Source: Phyllobacterium chamaecytisi (GTDB taxonomy: Bacteria; Pseudomonadota; Alphaproteobacteria; Rhizobiales; Rhizobiaceae). From it: a stretch of DNA of 64,000 nucleotides. Below the pieces are notes generated by a model, which was not told where the DNA came from, searched no databases, and worked only from the letters and a program-made list of their open reading frames with translations. Within the stretch, counting starts at the first letter, position 1; each line of letters starts with the position of its first letter. Below are positions 34,024 through 46,406 of the stretch, one piece after another. The translations under genes were made by a program, and so were the position numbers. The stretch spans positions 124,001 through 188,000 of the forward strand of contig NZ_JAIQWW010000005.1 in assembly GCF_020164455.1 (NCBI RefSeq), in the 5' to 3' direction.

Positions 34024-37000
34024 TTATGAACCCAAAGCATCTTCAAGGAATGCTTCAAGCTGTGCAAGGTGTTTGGACATCAGGCCCGTTGCCGTCGAGG
34101 CTGCAGCCGGACGTCCGGTGTAACGGACGCGCTGATGCTTGGCGTCGATATGCGCGAGGACCCATTCCAGATAGGGATCGATAAATGCCCAGGCGCCCAT
34201 GTTCTTGGGCTCTTCCTGACACCAGACCATTTCCGCGTTGCGGAAGCGGGAGAGTTCGGTGATCAGGGCCTTTGCCGGGAACGGATAAAGCTGCTCGACA
34301 CGCAGGAGATAGACATCGTCGATGCCGCGCTTTTCGCGCTCTTCGTAAAGGTCGTAGTAGACCTTGCCGGAGCACAACACCACGCGGCGAATCTTCGAGT
34401 CCTTCTGCAGCTTGATAGGCTGATCCTTGAGGAGCTGCGCATCATCCCACAGCAAGCGGTGGAACGATGAATCGCCCGTGAAATCTCCAATCGAGGAGAC
34501 GGCACGCTTGTGACGCAGCAGGGATTTCGGTGTCATCAGGATAAGCGGCTTGCGGAAATCGCGTTTCATCTGACGGCGCAGGATATGGAAGTAATTAGCC
34601 GGCGTCGTACAGTTCGCGACCTGCATATTGTCTTCGGCGCAAAGCTGCAGATAACGCTCGAGCCGGGCCGAGGAATGTTCCGGCCCCTGACCTTCATAGC
34701 CATGCGGCAGAAGGCAGACGAGACCTGACATGCGGAGCCACTTGCGCTCACCCGACGAGATGAACTGGTCGAAGATGACCTGCGCACCATTGGCGAAATC
34801 GCCGAACTGCGCTTCCCACAGGGTCAGCGCTCGCGGATCCGACAGCGAATAACCATATTCGAAACCAAGCACGGCCTCTTCCGAAAGCATCGAATTGATG
34901 ACTTCGTAGATAGCCTGGCCCTTCTGCAGATTGTTGAGCGGGATGTAGCGCTTTTCGGTATCCTGATCATAAAGCACCGAATGACGCTGGCTGAACGTGC
35001 CTCGCTCGACATCCTGGCCGGACAGGCGCACCGGATGGCCTTCCGTGACCAGCGAACCGAATGCCAAAGCTTCGGCAGTCGCCCAATCGAACCCTTCGCC
35101 GGTCTCGATCATCTTGGCGCGGTTATCCTGGAAACGCTGGATAGTCCTGTGCACATTGAGCCCAGGCGGAACTTCGGCGAGCTTCCTGCCGATTTCCTTC
35201 AAGGTCTTCACCGGCAGCCCGGTCTTGCCGCGCCGTTGTTCATCGGCATTGTCGGCCGTCCGCAGGCCACTCCAAGCACCGTCGAGCCAGTCGGCCTTGT
35301 TCGGCTTGTAGTGCTGACCCGCCTCGAATTCCTGTTCGAGATTTTCGCGCCAAGCGGCCCGCATCTTTTCGAGGTCAGCGTCGGTGATGAGCCCTTCGTC
35401 GATCAACTTCTGCGAATAGACCTGCACCGTCGTCTTCTGACTGCGGATCGTCTTGTACATGATCGGCTGCGTGAATGCGGGCTCATCACCTTCATTGTGG
35501 CCGAACCGGCGATAACAGAACATGTCGATGACGACTGGCTTATGGAACGTCATGCGATATTCGGTGGCAATCTTCGCCACATAAACAACGGCCTCCGGAT
35601 CGTCACCATTGACGTGGAAAATCGGCGCTTCGATCATTTTCGCCACATCCGATGGATAGGGGGAGGAACGCGAGAAGCGTGGATTGGTGGTGAAACCGAT
35701 CTGGTTGTTGATGATGAAATGTACCGTCCCGGCAACACGATGGCCGCGCAGACCTGACAGGCCTAGACATTCGGCGACAACGCCCTGACCGGCGAACGCC
35801 GCATCGCCATGCAGAAGCAGCGGCATGATCTTGGCACGCTCAGATAGCGGCACAATCTCATCGCGATCACGCCCGACAATGAGGTCCTGTTTGGCGCGCG
35901 CCTTGCCCATGACGACCGGATTGACGATCTCGAGGTGCGAGGGATTGGCTGTCAGCGACAGGTGGACCTTGTTGCCGTCGAACTCGCGATCCGACGACGC
36001 ACCAAGGTGGTACTTCACGTCACCGGAACCTTCAACGTCATCCGGCGTATAGGAACCGCCCTTGAACTCATGGAAAATCGCGCGGTGCGGCTTGCGCATG
36101 AACTGGCTGAGAACGTTGAGCCGGCCGCGATGCGCCATGCCGAGAACGATTTCCTTCAAGCCCATGGATCCGCCGCGCTTGACGATCTGCTCCAGTGCCG
36201 GGATGAGCGACTCCGCACCATCGAGGCCGAAACGCTTGGTGCCCTTGTACTTGACGTCGATGAACTGCTCGAAGCCTTCCGCCTCGATCAGCTTCGACAG
36301 GATGGCCTTCTTGCCTTCCGCCGTGAAAGCGACGCCCTTGTCCGGACCTTCGATTCGTTCCTGAATCCAGGCTTTTTCCACCGGATCGGAAATGTGCATG
36401 AACTCGACGCCGATGGTCGAACAATAGGTGCGCTGCAGGATGTCGAGCATCTGCGGGATCGTCGCATATTCGAGACCCAGCACATTGTCGATGAAGATCT
36501 TGCGGTCGTAGTCAGCCGGCGAGAAACCATAGCTCTCGGGCGACAGCTCATTATAGTCTTCCTTGACTTCGGCAAGGCCGAGCGGGTCAAGTTTGGCATG
36601 CAGGTGACCACGCATGCGATAGGCGCGGATCATCATGATGGCGCGCACGGAATCGCGGGCAGCATGGATGATATCCGAATCTGACGCTGGCACCTGAAGG
36701 GCAACGGCAGCGCCATTGGTTGCTGCTGCACCGTTGGCACTCTTGGCCTTCAACTTGTCGGTGATGTGCTTTTCAACTTCGCCCCAGTTGCCGTCTAGCG
36801 CTGAAACGAGCTCGCCATTACTGGTAATCGGCCAATTCGGCTTCTCCCAGGAAGCGCCCTTGGCATTGGCGATGATGTCAGCCTTGCTGTCGTTGAGGTT
36901 GGCGAAGAATTCCTGCCATTCGGCATCCACCGATGCCGGATCCTGCTCGTAACGCGCGTGCAATTCCTCGATATAATTGGCATTGCCGCCATAGAGAAAT

Positions 37001-37044
37001 GAGGTGAGAGCGAAAAGATCGTTGGCCTGTTCTTGACGTGCCAT
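34024..37044 (-). CDS. sucA: 2-oxoglutarate dehydrogenase E1
   Basis: 1006 residues, typical length. The N-terminal SFLYGGNANYIEELHARYEQDP region binds E2; the thiamine-diphosphate core shows GMAHRGRLNVLSQFMRKP, HGDAAFAGQGVVAECLGLSGLRG and HFIINNQIGFTTNPRFSRSS. The E1 C-terminal portion has FEYGYSLSDPRALTLWEAQFGDFANGAQVIFDQF and VWCQEEPKNMGAWAFI. It decarboxylates 2-oxoglutarate and succinylates the lipoyl group of SucB. It lies 88 bp after sucD. Confidence 0.97.
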   Translation of the reverse strand: MARQEQANDLFALTSFLYGGNANYIEELHARYEQDPASVDAEWQEFFANLNDSKADIIANAKGASWEKPNWPITSNGELVSALDGNWGEVEKHITDKLKAKSANGAAATNGAAVALQVPASDSDIIHAARDSVRAIMMIRAYRMRGHLHAKLDPLGLAEVKEDYNELSPESYGFSPADYDRKIFIDNVLGLEYATIPQMLDILQRTYCSTIGVEFMHISDPVEKAWIQERIEGPDKGVAFTAEGKKAILSKLIEAEGFEQFIDVKYKGTKRFGLDGAESLIPALEQIVKRGGSMGLKEIVLGMAHRGRLNVLSQFMRKPHRAIFHEFKGGSYTPDDVEGSGDVKYHLGASSDREFDGNKVHLSLTANPSHLEIVNPVVMGKARAKQDLIVGRDRDEIVPLSERAKIMPLLLHGDAAFAGQGVVAECLGLSGLRGHRVAGTVHFIINNQIGFTTNPRFSRSSPYPSDVAKMIEAPIFHVNGDDPEAVVYVAKIATEYRMTFHKPVVIDMFCYRRFGHNEGDEPAFTQPIMYKTIRSQKTTVQVYSQKLIDEGLITDADLEKMRAAWRENLEQEFEAGQHYKPNKADWLDGAWSGLRTADNADEQRRGKTGLPVKTLKEIGRKLAEVPPGLNVHRTIQRFQDNRAKMIETGEGFDWATAEALAFGSLVTEGHPVRLSGQDVERGTFSQRHSVLYDQDTEKRYIPLNNLQKGQAIYEVINSMLSEEAVLGFEYGYSLSDPRALTLWEAQFGDFANGAQVIFDQFISSGERKWLRMSGLVCLLPHGYEGQGPEHSSARLERYLQLCAEDNMQVANCTTPANYFHILRRQMKRDFRKPLILMTPKSLLRHKRAVSSIGDFTGDSSFHRLLWDDAQLLKDQPIKLQKDSKIRRVVLCSGKVYYDLYEEREKRGIDDVYLLRVEQLYPFPAKALITELSRFRNAEMVWCQEEPKNMGAWAFIDPYLEWVLAHIDAKHQRVRYTGRPAAASTATGLMSKHLAQLEAFLEDALGS

Positions 37045-37132
37045 GTTCGTGACCGGAGCCCTGCTCCGTCTCCTTTTCTGGTGGTTGACCGGGGCGCCTA
37101 CCGTCCCGATCCATTCTCGCTATGTTAACGTC

Positions 37133-38047
37133 TCAGCCCTTGAGGACTTCGACCAATGTCTTGCCAAGCTGTGCTGGCGAAGGCGAAACGCGGATACCCG
37201 CGGCTTCCATCGCTGCGATCTTGTCTTCCGCGCCGCCCTTGCCGCCGGAGATGACAGCGCCGGCATGACCCATCGTGCGTCCGGGAGGTGCCGTACGCCC
37301 GGCGATGAAACCAGCCATGGGCTTCTTGCGGCCACGCTTTGCTTCGTCGGCAATGAACTGCGCTGCATCTTCTTCAGCCGAGCCGCCGATTTCACCGATC
37401 ATGATGATCGATTTGGTCGCTTCGTCGGCAAGGAACATTTCGAGTACGTCAATGAACTCGGTACCCTTTACAGGATCGCCGCCGATACCGACTGCAGTCG
37501 TCTGGCCGAGGCCCTCGTTCGTCGTCTGAAACACTGCTTCATAGGTAAGTGTTCCGGAGCGCGATACAACACCCACAGAGCCCTTCTTGAAGATGTTACC
37601 CGGCATAATGCCGATCTTGCATTCTTCCGGCGTCAGGACGCCAGGGCAGTTCGGGCCGATCAGACGCGCGGTGGAACGGTCGAGGCGCGCCTTGACCCGA
37701 ACCATGTCCATGACAGGAATACCTTCGGTGATGCAGATGATCAGAGGTATCTCTGCCTCGATGGCTTCCAGAATTGCTTCTGCTGCGCCTGCAGGCGGAA
37801 CGTAGATGACCGACGCATTGGCGCCGGTACGATCTTTACCTTCGGCAACCGTAGCGAAAATCGGCAGTTGCGCGCTCGAACCAGTCGGCAGATTGCCTTC
37901 CCAGGTCTCGCCACCCTTTTTCGGATGGATGCCGCCGACCATCTGAGTACCGTAGTAGGCCAAAGCCTGTTCGGTGTGGAATGTACCGGTCTTGCCGGTG
38001 AGGCCCTGAACGAGAACCTTGGTGTCTTTGTTAACCAGAATAGACAT
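37133..38047 (-). CDS. sucD: Succinyl-CoA synthetase alpha subunit
   Basis: 304 residues. CoA-binding Rossmann domain with [21 protein letters not shown]-type start, [30 protein letters not shown], and the second domain with [19 protein letters not shown]. The phosphorylated histidine lies in [16 protein letters not shown] near residue 255. With SucC it makes ATP or GTP from succinyl-CoA. It starts 3 bp after the sucC stop. Confidence 0.97.
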   Translation of the reverse strand: MSILVNKDTKVLVQGLTGKTGTFHTEQALAYYGTQMVGGIHPKKGGETWEGNLPTGSSAQLPIFATVAEGKDRTGANASVIYVPPAGAAEAILEAIEAEIPLIICITEGIPVMDMVRVKARLDRSTARLIGPNCPGVLTPEECKIGIMPGNIFKKGSVGVVSRSGTLTYEAVFQTTNEGLGQTTAVGIGGDPVKGTEFIDVLEMFLADEATKSIIMIGEIGGSAEEDAAQFIADEAKRGRKKPMAGFIAGRTAPPGRTMGHAGAVISGGKGGAEDKIAAMEAAGIRVSPSPAQLGKTLVEVLKG

Positions 38048-38050
38048 GCC

Positions 38051-39247
38051 TCAGTTCCCCTTCACAGCTGCGACGATTTTCTGCGCCGCATCATCGAGAT
38101 CGTCCGCAGAGACGACATTCAGGCCGCTCTCATTGATGATTTTCTTGCCGAGTTCGGCATTGGTGCCTTCGAGGCGAACGACGAGCGGGACCTTGAGGCC
38201 GACTTCCTTGACCGCAGCGATCACGCCTTCGGCAATGATGTCGCATTTCATGATGCCGCCGAAGATATTGATCAGAATGCCTTTGACCGCGGGATCGGCC
38301 GTAATGATCTTGAACGCAGCCGTGACCTTCTCCTTGCTGGCGCCGCCGCCAACATCGAGGAAGTTCGCTGGCTCAGCACCATATAGCTTGATGATGTCCA
38401 TCGTTGCCATAGCGAGGCCGGCACCATTGACCATGCAGCCGATATTGCCGTCGAGCGCCACATAGGCGAGGTCATATTTCGAAGCCTCGATTTCCTTGGC
38501 ATCCTCTTCCGTCGTGTCACGGAGTTCGACAACGTCAGGATGGCGGAACAGGGCGTTGCCATCGAATGACACCTTGGCATCGAGAACACGCAAACGGCCG
38601 TCTTTCATGACGATGAGCGGGTTGACCTCGAGCAGGCTCATGTCCTTCTCGGTGAAGGCCTTGTAGAGGATCGGGAAAAGCGTCTCGCCGTCGGCTCTGG
38701 CTTCACCTGTGAGGCCGTATGCGTCATTGATCTTGGCGGTATCGTCTGCAGTCACGCCTTTTTCCGGATCAATCGAAACGGTGATGATCTTTTCCGGCGT
38801 GTCATGCGCGACGCCTTCAATATCCATCCCACCTTCAGTGGAAACAACGAAAGCCGGGCGTCCGGTGGCGCGATCGATCAGGATCGACAGATAGAGCTCG
38901 CGCTCGATGTCGGCGCCGTCTTCGATGTAAAGGCGGTTCACCTGCTTTCCGGCAGGACCGGTCTGCTTGGTGACCAGCGTATTGCCCAGCATTTCCTTCG
39001 CGTTGGCAACGACCTCCTCGACCGATCTTGAAAGGCGTACGCCACCTTTCGCACCCGGTCCGAGTTCCTTGAACTTGCCCTTGCCACGCCCGCCAGCATG
39101 GATCTGGCTCTTCACCACATAAAGCGGACCGGGCAGCGTTTTCGCCCACTCTTCCGCCTGTTCAACGGAATAGACGGCGACGCCATTGGCTATTGGGGCA
39201 CCGAACGAGTGCAACAGACGCTTGGCCTGATATTCGTGAATATTCAT
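38051..39247 (-). CDS. sucC: Succinyl-CoA synthetase beta subunit
   Basis: 398 residues. ATP-grasp domain ([36 protein letters not shown]-type metal residues in [14 protein letters not shown]) and a C-terminal CoA-ligase domain ([48 protein letters not shown]). It is the nucleotide-binding subunit partnering SucD. Located 69 bp after mdh in the same operon. Confidence 0.97.
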   Translation of the reverse strand: MNIHEYQAKRLLHSFGAPIANGVAVYSVEQAEEWAKTLPGPLYVVKSQIHAGGRGKGKFKELGPGAKGGVRLSRSVEEVVANAKEMLGNTLVTKQTGPAGKQVNRLYIEDGADIERELYLSILIDRATGRPAFVVSTEGGMDIEGVAHDTPEKIITVSIDPEKGVTADDTAKINDAYGLTGEARADGETLFPILYKAFTEKDMSLLEVNPLIVMKDGRLRVLDAKVSFDGNALFRHPDVVELRDTTEEDAKEIEASKYDLAYVALDGNIGCMVNGAGLAMATMDIIKLYGAEPANFLDVGGGASKEKVTAAFKIITADPAVKGILINIFGGIMKCDIIAEGVIAAVKEVGLKVPLVVRLEGTNAELGKKIINESGLNVVSADDLDDAAQKIVAAVKGN

Positions 39248-39316
39248 ATGATATTTCCTCTACGAATAATCCGCACACTTAGGTGCGGATCGTTTCAGAA
39301 TTGTTTCAGGCCCGAG

Positions 39317-40580
<1,264 letters not shown>

Positions 40581-41771
40581 TTAAACTTCTGCGGACCGTG
40601 GCGGCTCGGCTGACTCGGAACGTGCGCCCGCTTCGGCCAAATAATCCTCACTTTGCATCTCGAACAACCGCGACGCCGTGCGGTCAAATTCAAAGGCCTC
40701 GTTGCCTGACTTTGCCACATAAAGCTGGTTCGGCGACGCGGCAGCAGAGATCACTACATGCACGTGGTGATCGTAGAGGAGATCGATCAGGATGATGAAT
40801 CGCTTGGCTTCATTGCGTCTCGGCAGATCGAGCACAGGCACAGCATCAATAAAGATTGTCTGATAGCGCTTGATGATCGCGGTATAGTCTGCCGCCCCGA
40901 GTGGCTTCGAGCAGAGATCGGCAAAAGTAAAGCGCGCGACGTGCCGTGCGGCCTGCGGAATGATGACCGTACGGCCTTTGACCTTGACACTATCTTGCGT
41001 GATGGTCGCGCCAGCGGTCGCGGCGTGCCAAGCGTCATCCATCAGCCGGTTCGTCTCATCGTTCAGCGGCGAAAGAAAAACCGGCATGCGGTTCAACTTC
41101 TCCAGGCGATAATCTGTGCGGGCATCGAGGTTGATGACGTCCACGTGAGTTTTCAGAATATCTACGAACGGCAGGAAAAGCTGACGGTTTAGACCGTCGC
41201 GATAAAGATTGTCGGGCGCGACATTCGACGTAGCGACGAGCACCACGCCACGCTCGAAGAGCGCGCGAAACAGGCGCGACAGGATCATTGCATCGGCAAT
41301 ATCGGTCACCGTGAATTCGTCGAAACACAGAACCCATGCCTGCTCCGCCAACGCATTAGCGACTGGCGGAATAGGATCTTCCTGTTTCGTTTCGCCCTTC
41401 TTGAGAGCCTGGCGGTGCGCGTTGATACGTTCATGCACATCCGCCATGAAGTCGATGAAGTGCGCCCGACGTTTGCGTTTGACCGGCACCAGTTGATGGA
41501 ACATGTCCATCAACATGGTCTTGCCCCGACCGACTTCGCCATGGATGTACAGACCCTTGACGATTTCGTGCCGCGGCGCCTTTCGGCTGAAGAGCCAGCC
41601 CAGCGCACTGGATTTTGTTGCAAGCCGCTTCGTCGCCACGTCGTGGATCAAACGATCAAATCGACTGGCAAGACGCTGTTGGGATGGATCGTCGTCCAAA
41701 TCTCCTGCGTGCACAAGCGCATCGTAGCGCTCACGCACAGACGGAAATACTTTCAAATTATCGTGCGACAT
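40581..41771 (-). CDS. zapE: Cell-division ATPase ZapE (AFG1-like)
   Basis: 396 residues. Walker A GEVGRGKTMLMDMFHQLV (about 75-92), AHFIDFMADVHERINAHR, Walker B VLCFDEFTVTDIADAMILSRLF, and the sensor VATSNVAPDNLYRDGLNRQLFLPFVDIL identify the AFG1/ZapE AAA-type family. In E. coli ZapE acts at the Z ring late in division; mitochondrial homologues help protein quality control. It lies between omp19 (58 bp upstream) and mdh, on the same strand. Confidence 0.92.
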   Translation of the reverse strand: MSHDNLKVFPSVRERYDALVHAGDLDDDPSQQRLASRFDRLIHDVATKRLATKSSALGWLFSRKAPRHEIVKGLYIHGEVGRGKTMLMDMFHQLVPVKRKRRAHFIDFMADVHERINAHRQALKKGETKQEDPIPPVANALAEQAWVLCFDEFTVTDIADAMILSRLFRALFERGVVLVATSNVAPDNLYRDGLNRQLFLPFVDILKTHVDVINLDARTDYRLEKLNRMPVFLSPLNDETNRLMDDAWHAATAGATITQDSVKVKGRTVIIPQAARHVARFTFADLCSKPLGAADYTAIIKRYQTIFIDAVPVLDLPRRNEAKRFIILIDLLYDHHVHVVISAAASPNQLYVAKSGNEAFEFDRTASRLFEMQSEDYLAEAGARSESAEPPRSAEV

Positions 41772-41829
41772 GCGAAATGCAGTCTCCGGGTGCGCCCGTG
41801 GCGCACTCCAATTTTAGGTCGTAAGATAG

Positions 41830-42366
41830 CTAACGTGACAGGCTGACGTTCTGCCCGCCCGAAGTCTGGCCGTCGAACTTCGATTGGCCGGAAGAATAGA
41901 GTTTTGCCACTGTACCGCCCGCTGCATCATAAAGCGTGAGTTGCTTGCCGCTCACAGCCCAAGAAGAGAGGTTGGCAAGTTCGCCCGGGCAGCGCAGAGG
42001 ACCGGCTCGGTAGCCTTGGCCGAACTTGGTCTGCGGCGTCGCGATCTTGCAGCTCTGCCCGCCCATCGAAGCATTCCAGACGCCGGCAACGCTGCTGGCA
42101 GTAAGGTCAGGAGCATTTTCAGGTGGCAGCGCAGCGACCTGCGTATTGCCCTGCGGCGCTGGAGCTGCGTTACCCGTTGTCGGGGCCGTCGGAAACTGAT
42201 TGGAGCCGCCCGGCGGTGGCAGCTGGCTCTGGCTCACAGAGCCTGAGGGTGCCGGCTGCAATGGTGCAGGCGCGGTAGAGACAGGATCCATCCGCGAACT
42301 CTGGCACCCCGCCAGCGCCATGCCAACAATGGCGACGGCCAGCAAATTGACTTTCAAAGTCCCCAT
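41830..42366 (-). CDS. omp19: Outer-membrane lipoprotein Omp19, protease-inhibitor (Inh) family
   Basis: 178 residues from the ATG at 42366; an earlier start (42390) is less likely. A lipoprotein signal ends in the lipobox LAGC at about residues 18-21, so the mature N-terminal cysteine would be acylated. A Pro/Ser/Thr-rich linker of about 60 residues precedes the AprI/Inh-type domain: GVWNASMGGQSCKIATPQTKFGQGYRAGPLRCPGELANLSSW, with the conserved disulfide cysteines. This closely follows Brucella Omp19, a surface lipoprotein that inhibits host and microbial proteases. Its tandem position with zapE and mdh also fits Brucella. Functional equivalence is inferred. Confidence 0.92.
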   Translation of the reverse strand: MGTLKVNLLAVAIVGMALAGCQSSRMDPVSTAPAPLQPAPSGSVSQSQLPPPGGSNQFPTAPTTGNAAPAPQGNTQVAALPPENAPDLTASSVAGVWNASMGGQSCKIATPQTKFGQGYRAGPLRCPGELANLSSWAVSGKQLTLYDAAGGTVAKLYSSGQSKFDGQTSGGQNVSLSR

Positions 42367-42784
42367 AACTTCAGTTCTCCATCTGCGCATTTGAACTCAG
42401 AATGCGATTCCATTCGGCGCTCGTTAACCATCAATACAATGGCGATACTGGCGAAATTTCAACCCGCACCCCAGAAAAACCGCTGTTTTTCTGACCGAAC
42501 CGGGCATCAGGACCATCAAAAAATGGTAGAACTGACAATATCGCCACACCTTCCAAAGCTGCCCGCGATCAGCCATGACCGGCGGCATTAACCAATTCAA
42601 TCATTTCAAGGTGAATAAAGTCTTATGCATTGCAGCAAACCATGACTGGTTGTGCGGCGTCGACGATGCGCATGAGCACGGAACACCAGCAAGACAGAGT
42701 CGCGCAGGCACTGGCATTTCTTTCCCTTTTCCGCCATATAAGCCCTCTATCGACAGATGATGGCAATTATAGGCTAGCGAAGGT
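42367..42784. other. Intergenic region between omp19 and dapF
   Basis: A 418-bp gap between divergent genes. It contains a 9-bp hairpin CAGAAAAAC/GTTTTTCTG (42472-42493, loop CGCT) of unclear role. The omp19 promoter must lie on the left and the dapF promoter on the right; neither is distinct. Short open frames here (for example 42630-42815) have no protein-like features. Confidence 0.4.
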
Positions 42785-43678
42785 ATGGCGGCATACGCGC
42801 AATTTGCGAAGATGAACGGGCTTGGTAACGAAATTATCGTTGCCGATATGCGCGGGCGTGCGGACCGGATTACGGCTGATGCGGCTATCGCGCTCGACCG
42901 GGAACCGGCGACCAAGTTTGACCAGATCATGGCCATTCACTCAGCCAGAACCGAGGGCACGCAAGCCTATATCGAGATCATCAATTCCGACGGCAGCGAG
43001 GCACAGGCCTGTGGCAATGGCATGCGCTGCGTAGTGCAGGCGCTGAGCTCCGAAACCGGCAAGCGTGAATTCACTTTCGAGACTATCGCCGGAATCCTGA
43101 CAGCGCACGAGCATCCAGACGGCCAGATCTCCGTCGACATGGGCAAGCCGCGCTTTGATTGGCAGGACATTCCCCTCGCGGAACCGTTTCACGACACGCG
43201 CAGGATCGAATTGCAAATTGGGCCGATCGATGCGCCGGTCTTGCATTCGCCATCGGTCGCCAATATGGGCAATCCGCATGCGATCTTTTGGGTTGACCAG
43301 GACGTGTGGACCTACGATCTCGAGCGGTTTGGGCCTCTCCTCGAAAACCATCCGATCTTTCCGGAGCGCGCCAATATCTCCATTGCGCACGTGACAAGCC
43401 GCAACGCCATTACCCTGCGTACGTGGGAACGCGGCGCTGGTTTGACCAAGGCTTGCGGTTCTGCTGCCTGCGCCGCTGGTGTTTCCGCAGCGCGCACCGG
43501 CCGTACCGAAAGAATTGTAACGGTCACCGTGCCGGGCGGACCGCTATTGATCGAATGGCTTGATAACGATCACGTGATTATGACCGGACCTGCGGAGTGG
43601 GAGTTTTCGGGATCTCTGGACCCCGCGACCGGAGCCTGGCACCGCGACGAGGTCAAATCCTCGCAGGGAGCGGCGTGA
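42785..43678 (+). CDS. dapF: Diaminopimelate epimerase
   Basis: 297 residues. The two catalytic cysteines are Cys76 in ACGNGMRC and a second near residue 226 in [24 protein letters not shown] and [11 protein letters not shown] are further family motifs. It interconverts LL- and meso-diaminopimelate for lysine and peptidoglycan synthesis. It heads dapF-mtaB-ftsY-yciB; its TGA overlaps the mtaB ATG by one base. Confidence 0.96.
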   Translation: MAAYAQFAKMNGLGNEIIVADMRGRADRITADAAIALDREPATKFDQIMAIHSARTEGTQAYIEIINSDGSEAQACGNGMRCVVQALSSETGKREFTFETIAGILTAHEHPDGQISVDMGKPRFDWQDIPLAEPFHDTRRIELQIGPIDAPVLHSPSVANMGNPHAIFWVDQDVWTYDLERFGPLLENHPIFPERANISIAHVTSRNAITLRTWERGAGLTKACGSAACAAGVSAARTGRTERIVTVTVPGGPLLIEWLDNDHVIMTGPAEWEFSGSLDPATGAWHRDEVKSSQGAA

Positions 43679-44961
43679 TGGCTGTCGATGTCGTCACTTT
43701 CGGTTGTCGGCTCAATACCTACGAGTCGGAGGTGATGAAGCGCGAGGCCGACGCGGCGGGTCTGGGCGCGCTTGAGGATGGCGCGATCATCTTCAATACC
43801 TGCGCCGTTACCAGCGAAGCTGTGCGCCAGGCCCGGCAAGCCATCCGCAAGGCACGCCGGGATAATCCGCAAGCGCGCATTATCGTTACCGGTTGCGCCG
43901 CACAAACGGGCGCTGATGAATTTGCCGCCATGGATGAAGTCGATCTCGTTCTCGGCAACGAGGAGAAGCTGAAATCCAACTCCTATCGCATGCTGCCGGA
44001 TTTCGGCGTCAACCAGTTTGAAAAGGTGCGTGTCAACGACATCATGGAGGTGCGCGAGACCGCCTCGCACATGGTCGACGCTATCGAAGGGCGTGCCCGT
44101 GCTTTTGTTCAGGTGCAGAACGGCTGCGATCACCGCTGCACATTTTGCATTATCCCCTACGGCCGGGGTAACTCCCGCTCGGTGCCGATGGGCGGCGTTG
44201 TCGAGCAGGTCAAGCGGCTCATCGGCAATGGCTACAACGAAGTGGTGCTGACCGGCGTCGACATGACCAGCTATGGACCGGATCTTCCGGGAAACTTGCG
44301 GCTGGGCAAGCTGGTGAAGACCGTACTCAAGGAAGTACCGGACTTGCAGCGGATGCGCCTTTCCTCCATCGACTCGATCGAAGCCGATGAAGACCTGATG
44401 GAAGCGCTGGCGACTGAAAAACGCATGATGCCGCATCTGCATCTATCGTTGCAGTCCGGCGACAACATGATTCTGAAGCGCATGAAGCGCCGCCATTTGC
44501 GTGAAGATTCAATCGAGTTTTGCGAGAATGTCCGTAAGATTCGCCCGGATATCGTTTTTGGTGCGGATATTATCGCCGGTTTCCCGACAGAGACCGATGA
44601 GATGTTCGAAAATTCCATCCGGATCGTCGAGGAATGTGGTTTGACGCATCTGCACGTTTTTCCGTTCAGCCCACGTGAAGGAACGCCCGCTGCACGCATA
44701 CCGCAGGTTAACCGCCAGGTGGTCAAGGCACGCGCGGCAAGGCTGCGAGCTGCAGGCGATACGGCCTATCGCCACCACTTGCAAAGTCTCGTTGGCACGA
44801 CGCAGAAAATTCTCATCGAACGTGAAGGCCTTGGCCGGACGGAGGGTTTCACTCTCGTTGGTGTCGATGATGGAGTGCCGGGCCATATCATCGAGCGCAC
44901 GATCAATGGCCATGACAGCGACAAGCTGTTGGCTAATGATAGTAGCCGGCGCGCGGCATAA
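43678..44961 (+). CDS. mtaB: tRNA (N6-threonylcarbamoyladenosine37) methylthiotransferase MtaB
   Basis: 427 residues from the ATG at 43678. N-terminal UPF0004 domain with Cys10 (FGCRLN), FNTCAVT and VTGCAAQ cysteines for the auxiliary cluster; radical-SAM core CDHRCTFCIIPYGRG at about 149-163; TRAM-like end. MiaB/MtaB-type enzymes add methylthio groups to A37 of tRNA; GRGNSRS and the dapF/ftsY linkage favour MtaB over MiaB. Coupled to dapF by a TGATG junction. Confidence 0.93.
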   Translation: MAVDVVTFGCRLNTYESEVMKREADAAGLGALEDGAIIFNTCAVTSEAVRQARQAIRKARRDNPQARIIVTGCAAQTGADEFAAMDEVDLVLGNEEKLKSNSYRMLPDFGVNQFEKVRVNDIMEVRETASHMVDAIEGRARAFVQVQNGCDHRCTFCIIPYGRGNSRSVPMGGVVEQVKRLIGNGYNEVVLTGVDMTSYGPDLPGNLRLGKLVKTVLKEVPDLQRMRLSSIDSIEADEDLMEALATEKRMMPHLHLSLQSGDNMILKRMKRRHLREDSIEFCENVRKIRPDIVFGADIIAGFPTETDEMFENSIRIVEECGLTHLHVFPFSPREGTPAARIPQVNRQVVKARAARLRAAGDTAYRHHLQSLVGTTQKILIEREGLGRTEGFTLVGVDDGVPGHIIERTINGHDSDKLLANDSSRRAA

Positions 44962-44984
44962 TCTTAATTAGCAAAGCAGTTTTC

Positions 44985-46406
44985 ATGGCTCTGGGTTTCA
45001 TCAAGAAGATATTCTCCTTCGGCAAGAAGGAGGTCGAAGAGGTTCCGGTTGAGAAGCTCTCAGGCGAGCTCGATCAGCTACCGACGGCTGAGCAGCTCTA
45101 TGAGGATACAACGGCACAAGAAGCCTTGAATGTGCCTGCCGAAACTATTCCTGCTAAAGCAGAACCAGTTGTTGAGGAACAGACCGTCGCCTTCGAAGCG
45201 ACGGCGGCAGAACCTGAGTTACTTCAAGACATCGAACCTGTCATTGTCGAACAGACCGAGATTGAATCGTCGCCAGTCGATGAACTTATCGAGGCCACGG
45301 ATGAGATTGAATCGCCGATGGGCGAGGCAACAATCGAGCCGGTGTCGATCCCTTCTCCCGAAGCTCCAGTCGCAGAGGTTGTAGAAGCGCCCGAACCTGC
45401 AGTTGCACCCAAGCCCTCAAAAGTAACGGTTAGCAAAACGGTTGAGGAAAAGCAGGCAGAACAACCAGCCATTGCAGAACCGGAAAAACGCCTTTCCTGG
45501 TTCGAGCGTCTGCGCAAAGGGCTGTTCCGTTCCTCCCAGCAACTCGGCGATTCCATTGGCAGCATCTTCACCCGGCGCAAGCTCGACGAAGATACGTTGC
45601 AGGACCTGGAAGACGTACTGATCCAGGCAGATCTCGGTATGGAGACCGCCATCCGCATCACTGGGGCCTTGAGCGCGACGCGCTACGGCAAGGATATCAG
45701 CACGGAGGAAGTCCGCGCCATCATGGCAGCGGAGATCGAGAAAGTACTGGGCCCGGTGGCCAAGCCGCTGGAGCTCGACCTCTCGCACAAGCCGCACGTC
45801 ATTCTCGTTGTGGGGGTTAATGGCACAGGCAAGACCACGACGATCGGCAAGCTTGCCGCCAAGCTTACGGCGGGCGGCCTTAACGTCATGCTCGCCGCGG
45901 GTGACACGTTCAGGGCGGCGGCCATCGAACAGTTGCACATCTGGGGCAAACGCACCGGCGCACCTGTCGTTTCCTCCAAGCTTGGCGCCGATGCAGCGGG
46001 CCTCGCCTTCGATGCGTGGAAACAGGCGAAAGAAGCCGGAAGCGACGTTCTGATCATTGATACAGCCGGCCGTCTGCAGAACCGGGCGGAACTGATGGAC
46101 GAACTCGCGAAGATCGTTCGTGTGCTCGGCAAGAACGATCCGGAAGCGCCGCATACGGTCTTGCAAACGCTCGATGCGACGACAGGGCAGAATGCCCTCA
46201 ATCAGGTCGAGATTTTCAAGAACATCGCCGGCGTCAATGGCCTCGTGATGACCAAGCTTGACGGCACAGCACGTGGTGGCATCCTTGTCGCCATCTCTGC
46301 AAAACATAAACTGCCGGTCTATTTCATTGGCGTCGGCGAGCAGGTCGAAGACCTCGAACCCTTCGCCGCAAGCGATTTTGCCAAAGCCATCGCAGGAGTT
46401 GCATGA
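44985..46406 (+). CDS. ftsY: Signal recognition particle receptor FtsY
   Basis: 473 residues. A basic start ([13 protein letters not shown]) is followed by a long Glu/Ala/Pro-rich acidic region (about 15-160) and the NG domain from about 170. GTPase motifs: [16 protein letters not shown] (about 274-289), [20 protein letters not shown], and [10 protein letters not shown]. FtsY receives SRP-ribosome complexes at the inner membrane. It starts 24 bp after mtaB and overlaps yciB by 4 bp. Confidence 0.96.
   Translation: MALGFIKKIFSFGKKEVEEVPVEKLSGELDQLPTAEQLYEDTTAQEALNVPAETIPAKAEPVVEEQTVAFEATAAEPELLQDIEPVIVEQTEIESSPVDELIEATDEIESPMGEATIEPVSIPSPEAPVAEVVEAPEPAVAPKPSKVTVSKTVEEKQAEQPAIAEPEKRLSWFERLRKGLFRSSQQLGDSIGSIFTRRKLDEDTLQDLEDVLIQADLGMETAIRITGALSATRYGKDISTEEVRAIMAAEIEKVLGPVAKPLELDLSHKPHVILVVGVNGTGKTTTIGKLAAKLTAGGLNVMLAAGDTFRAAAIEQLHIWGKRTGAPVVSSKLGADAAGLAFDAWKQAKEAGSDVLIIDTAGRLQNRAELMDELAKIVRVLGKNDPEAPHTVLQTLDATTGQNALNQVEIFKNIAGVNGLVMTKLDGTARGGILVAISAKHKLPVYFIGVGEQVEDLEPFAASDFAKAIAGVA

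Noticed and set aside
42630-42815. Small coding region upstream of dapF
   Set aside because: It overlaps the dapF start, lacks a ribosome-binding site and has no protein-like pattern.
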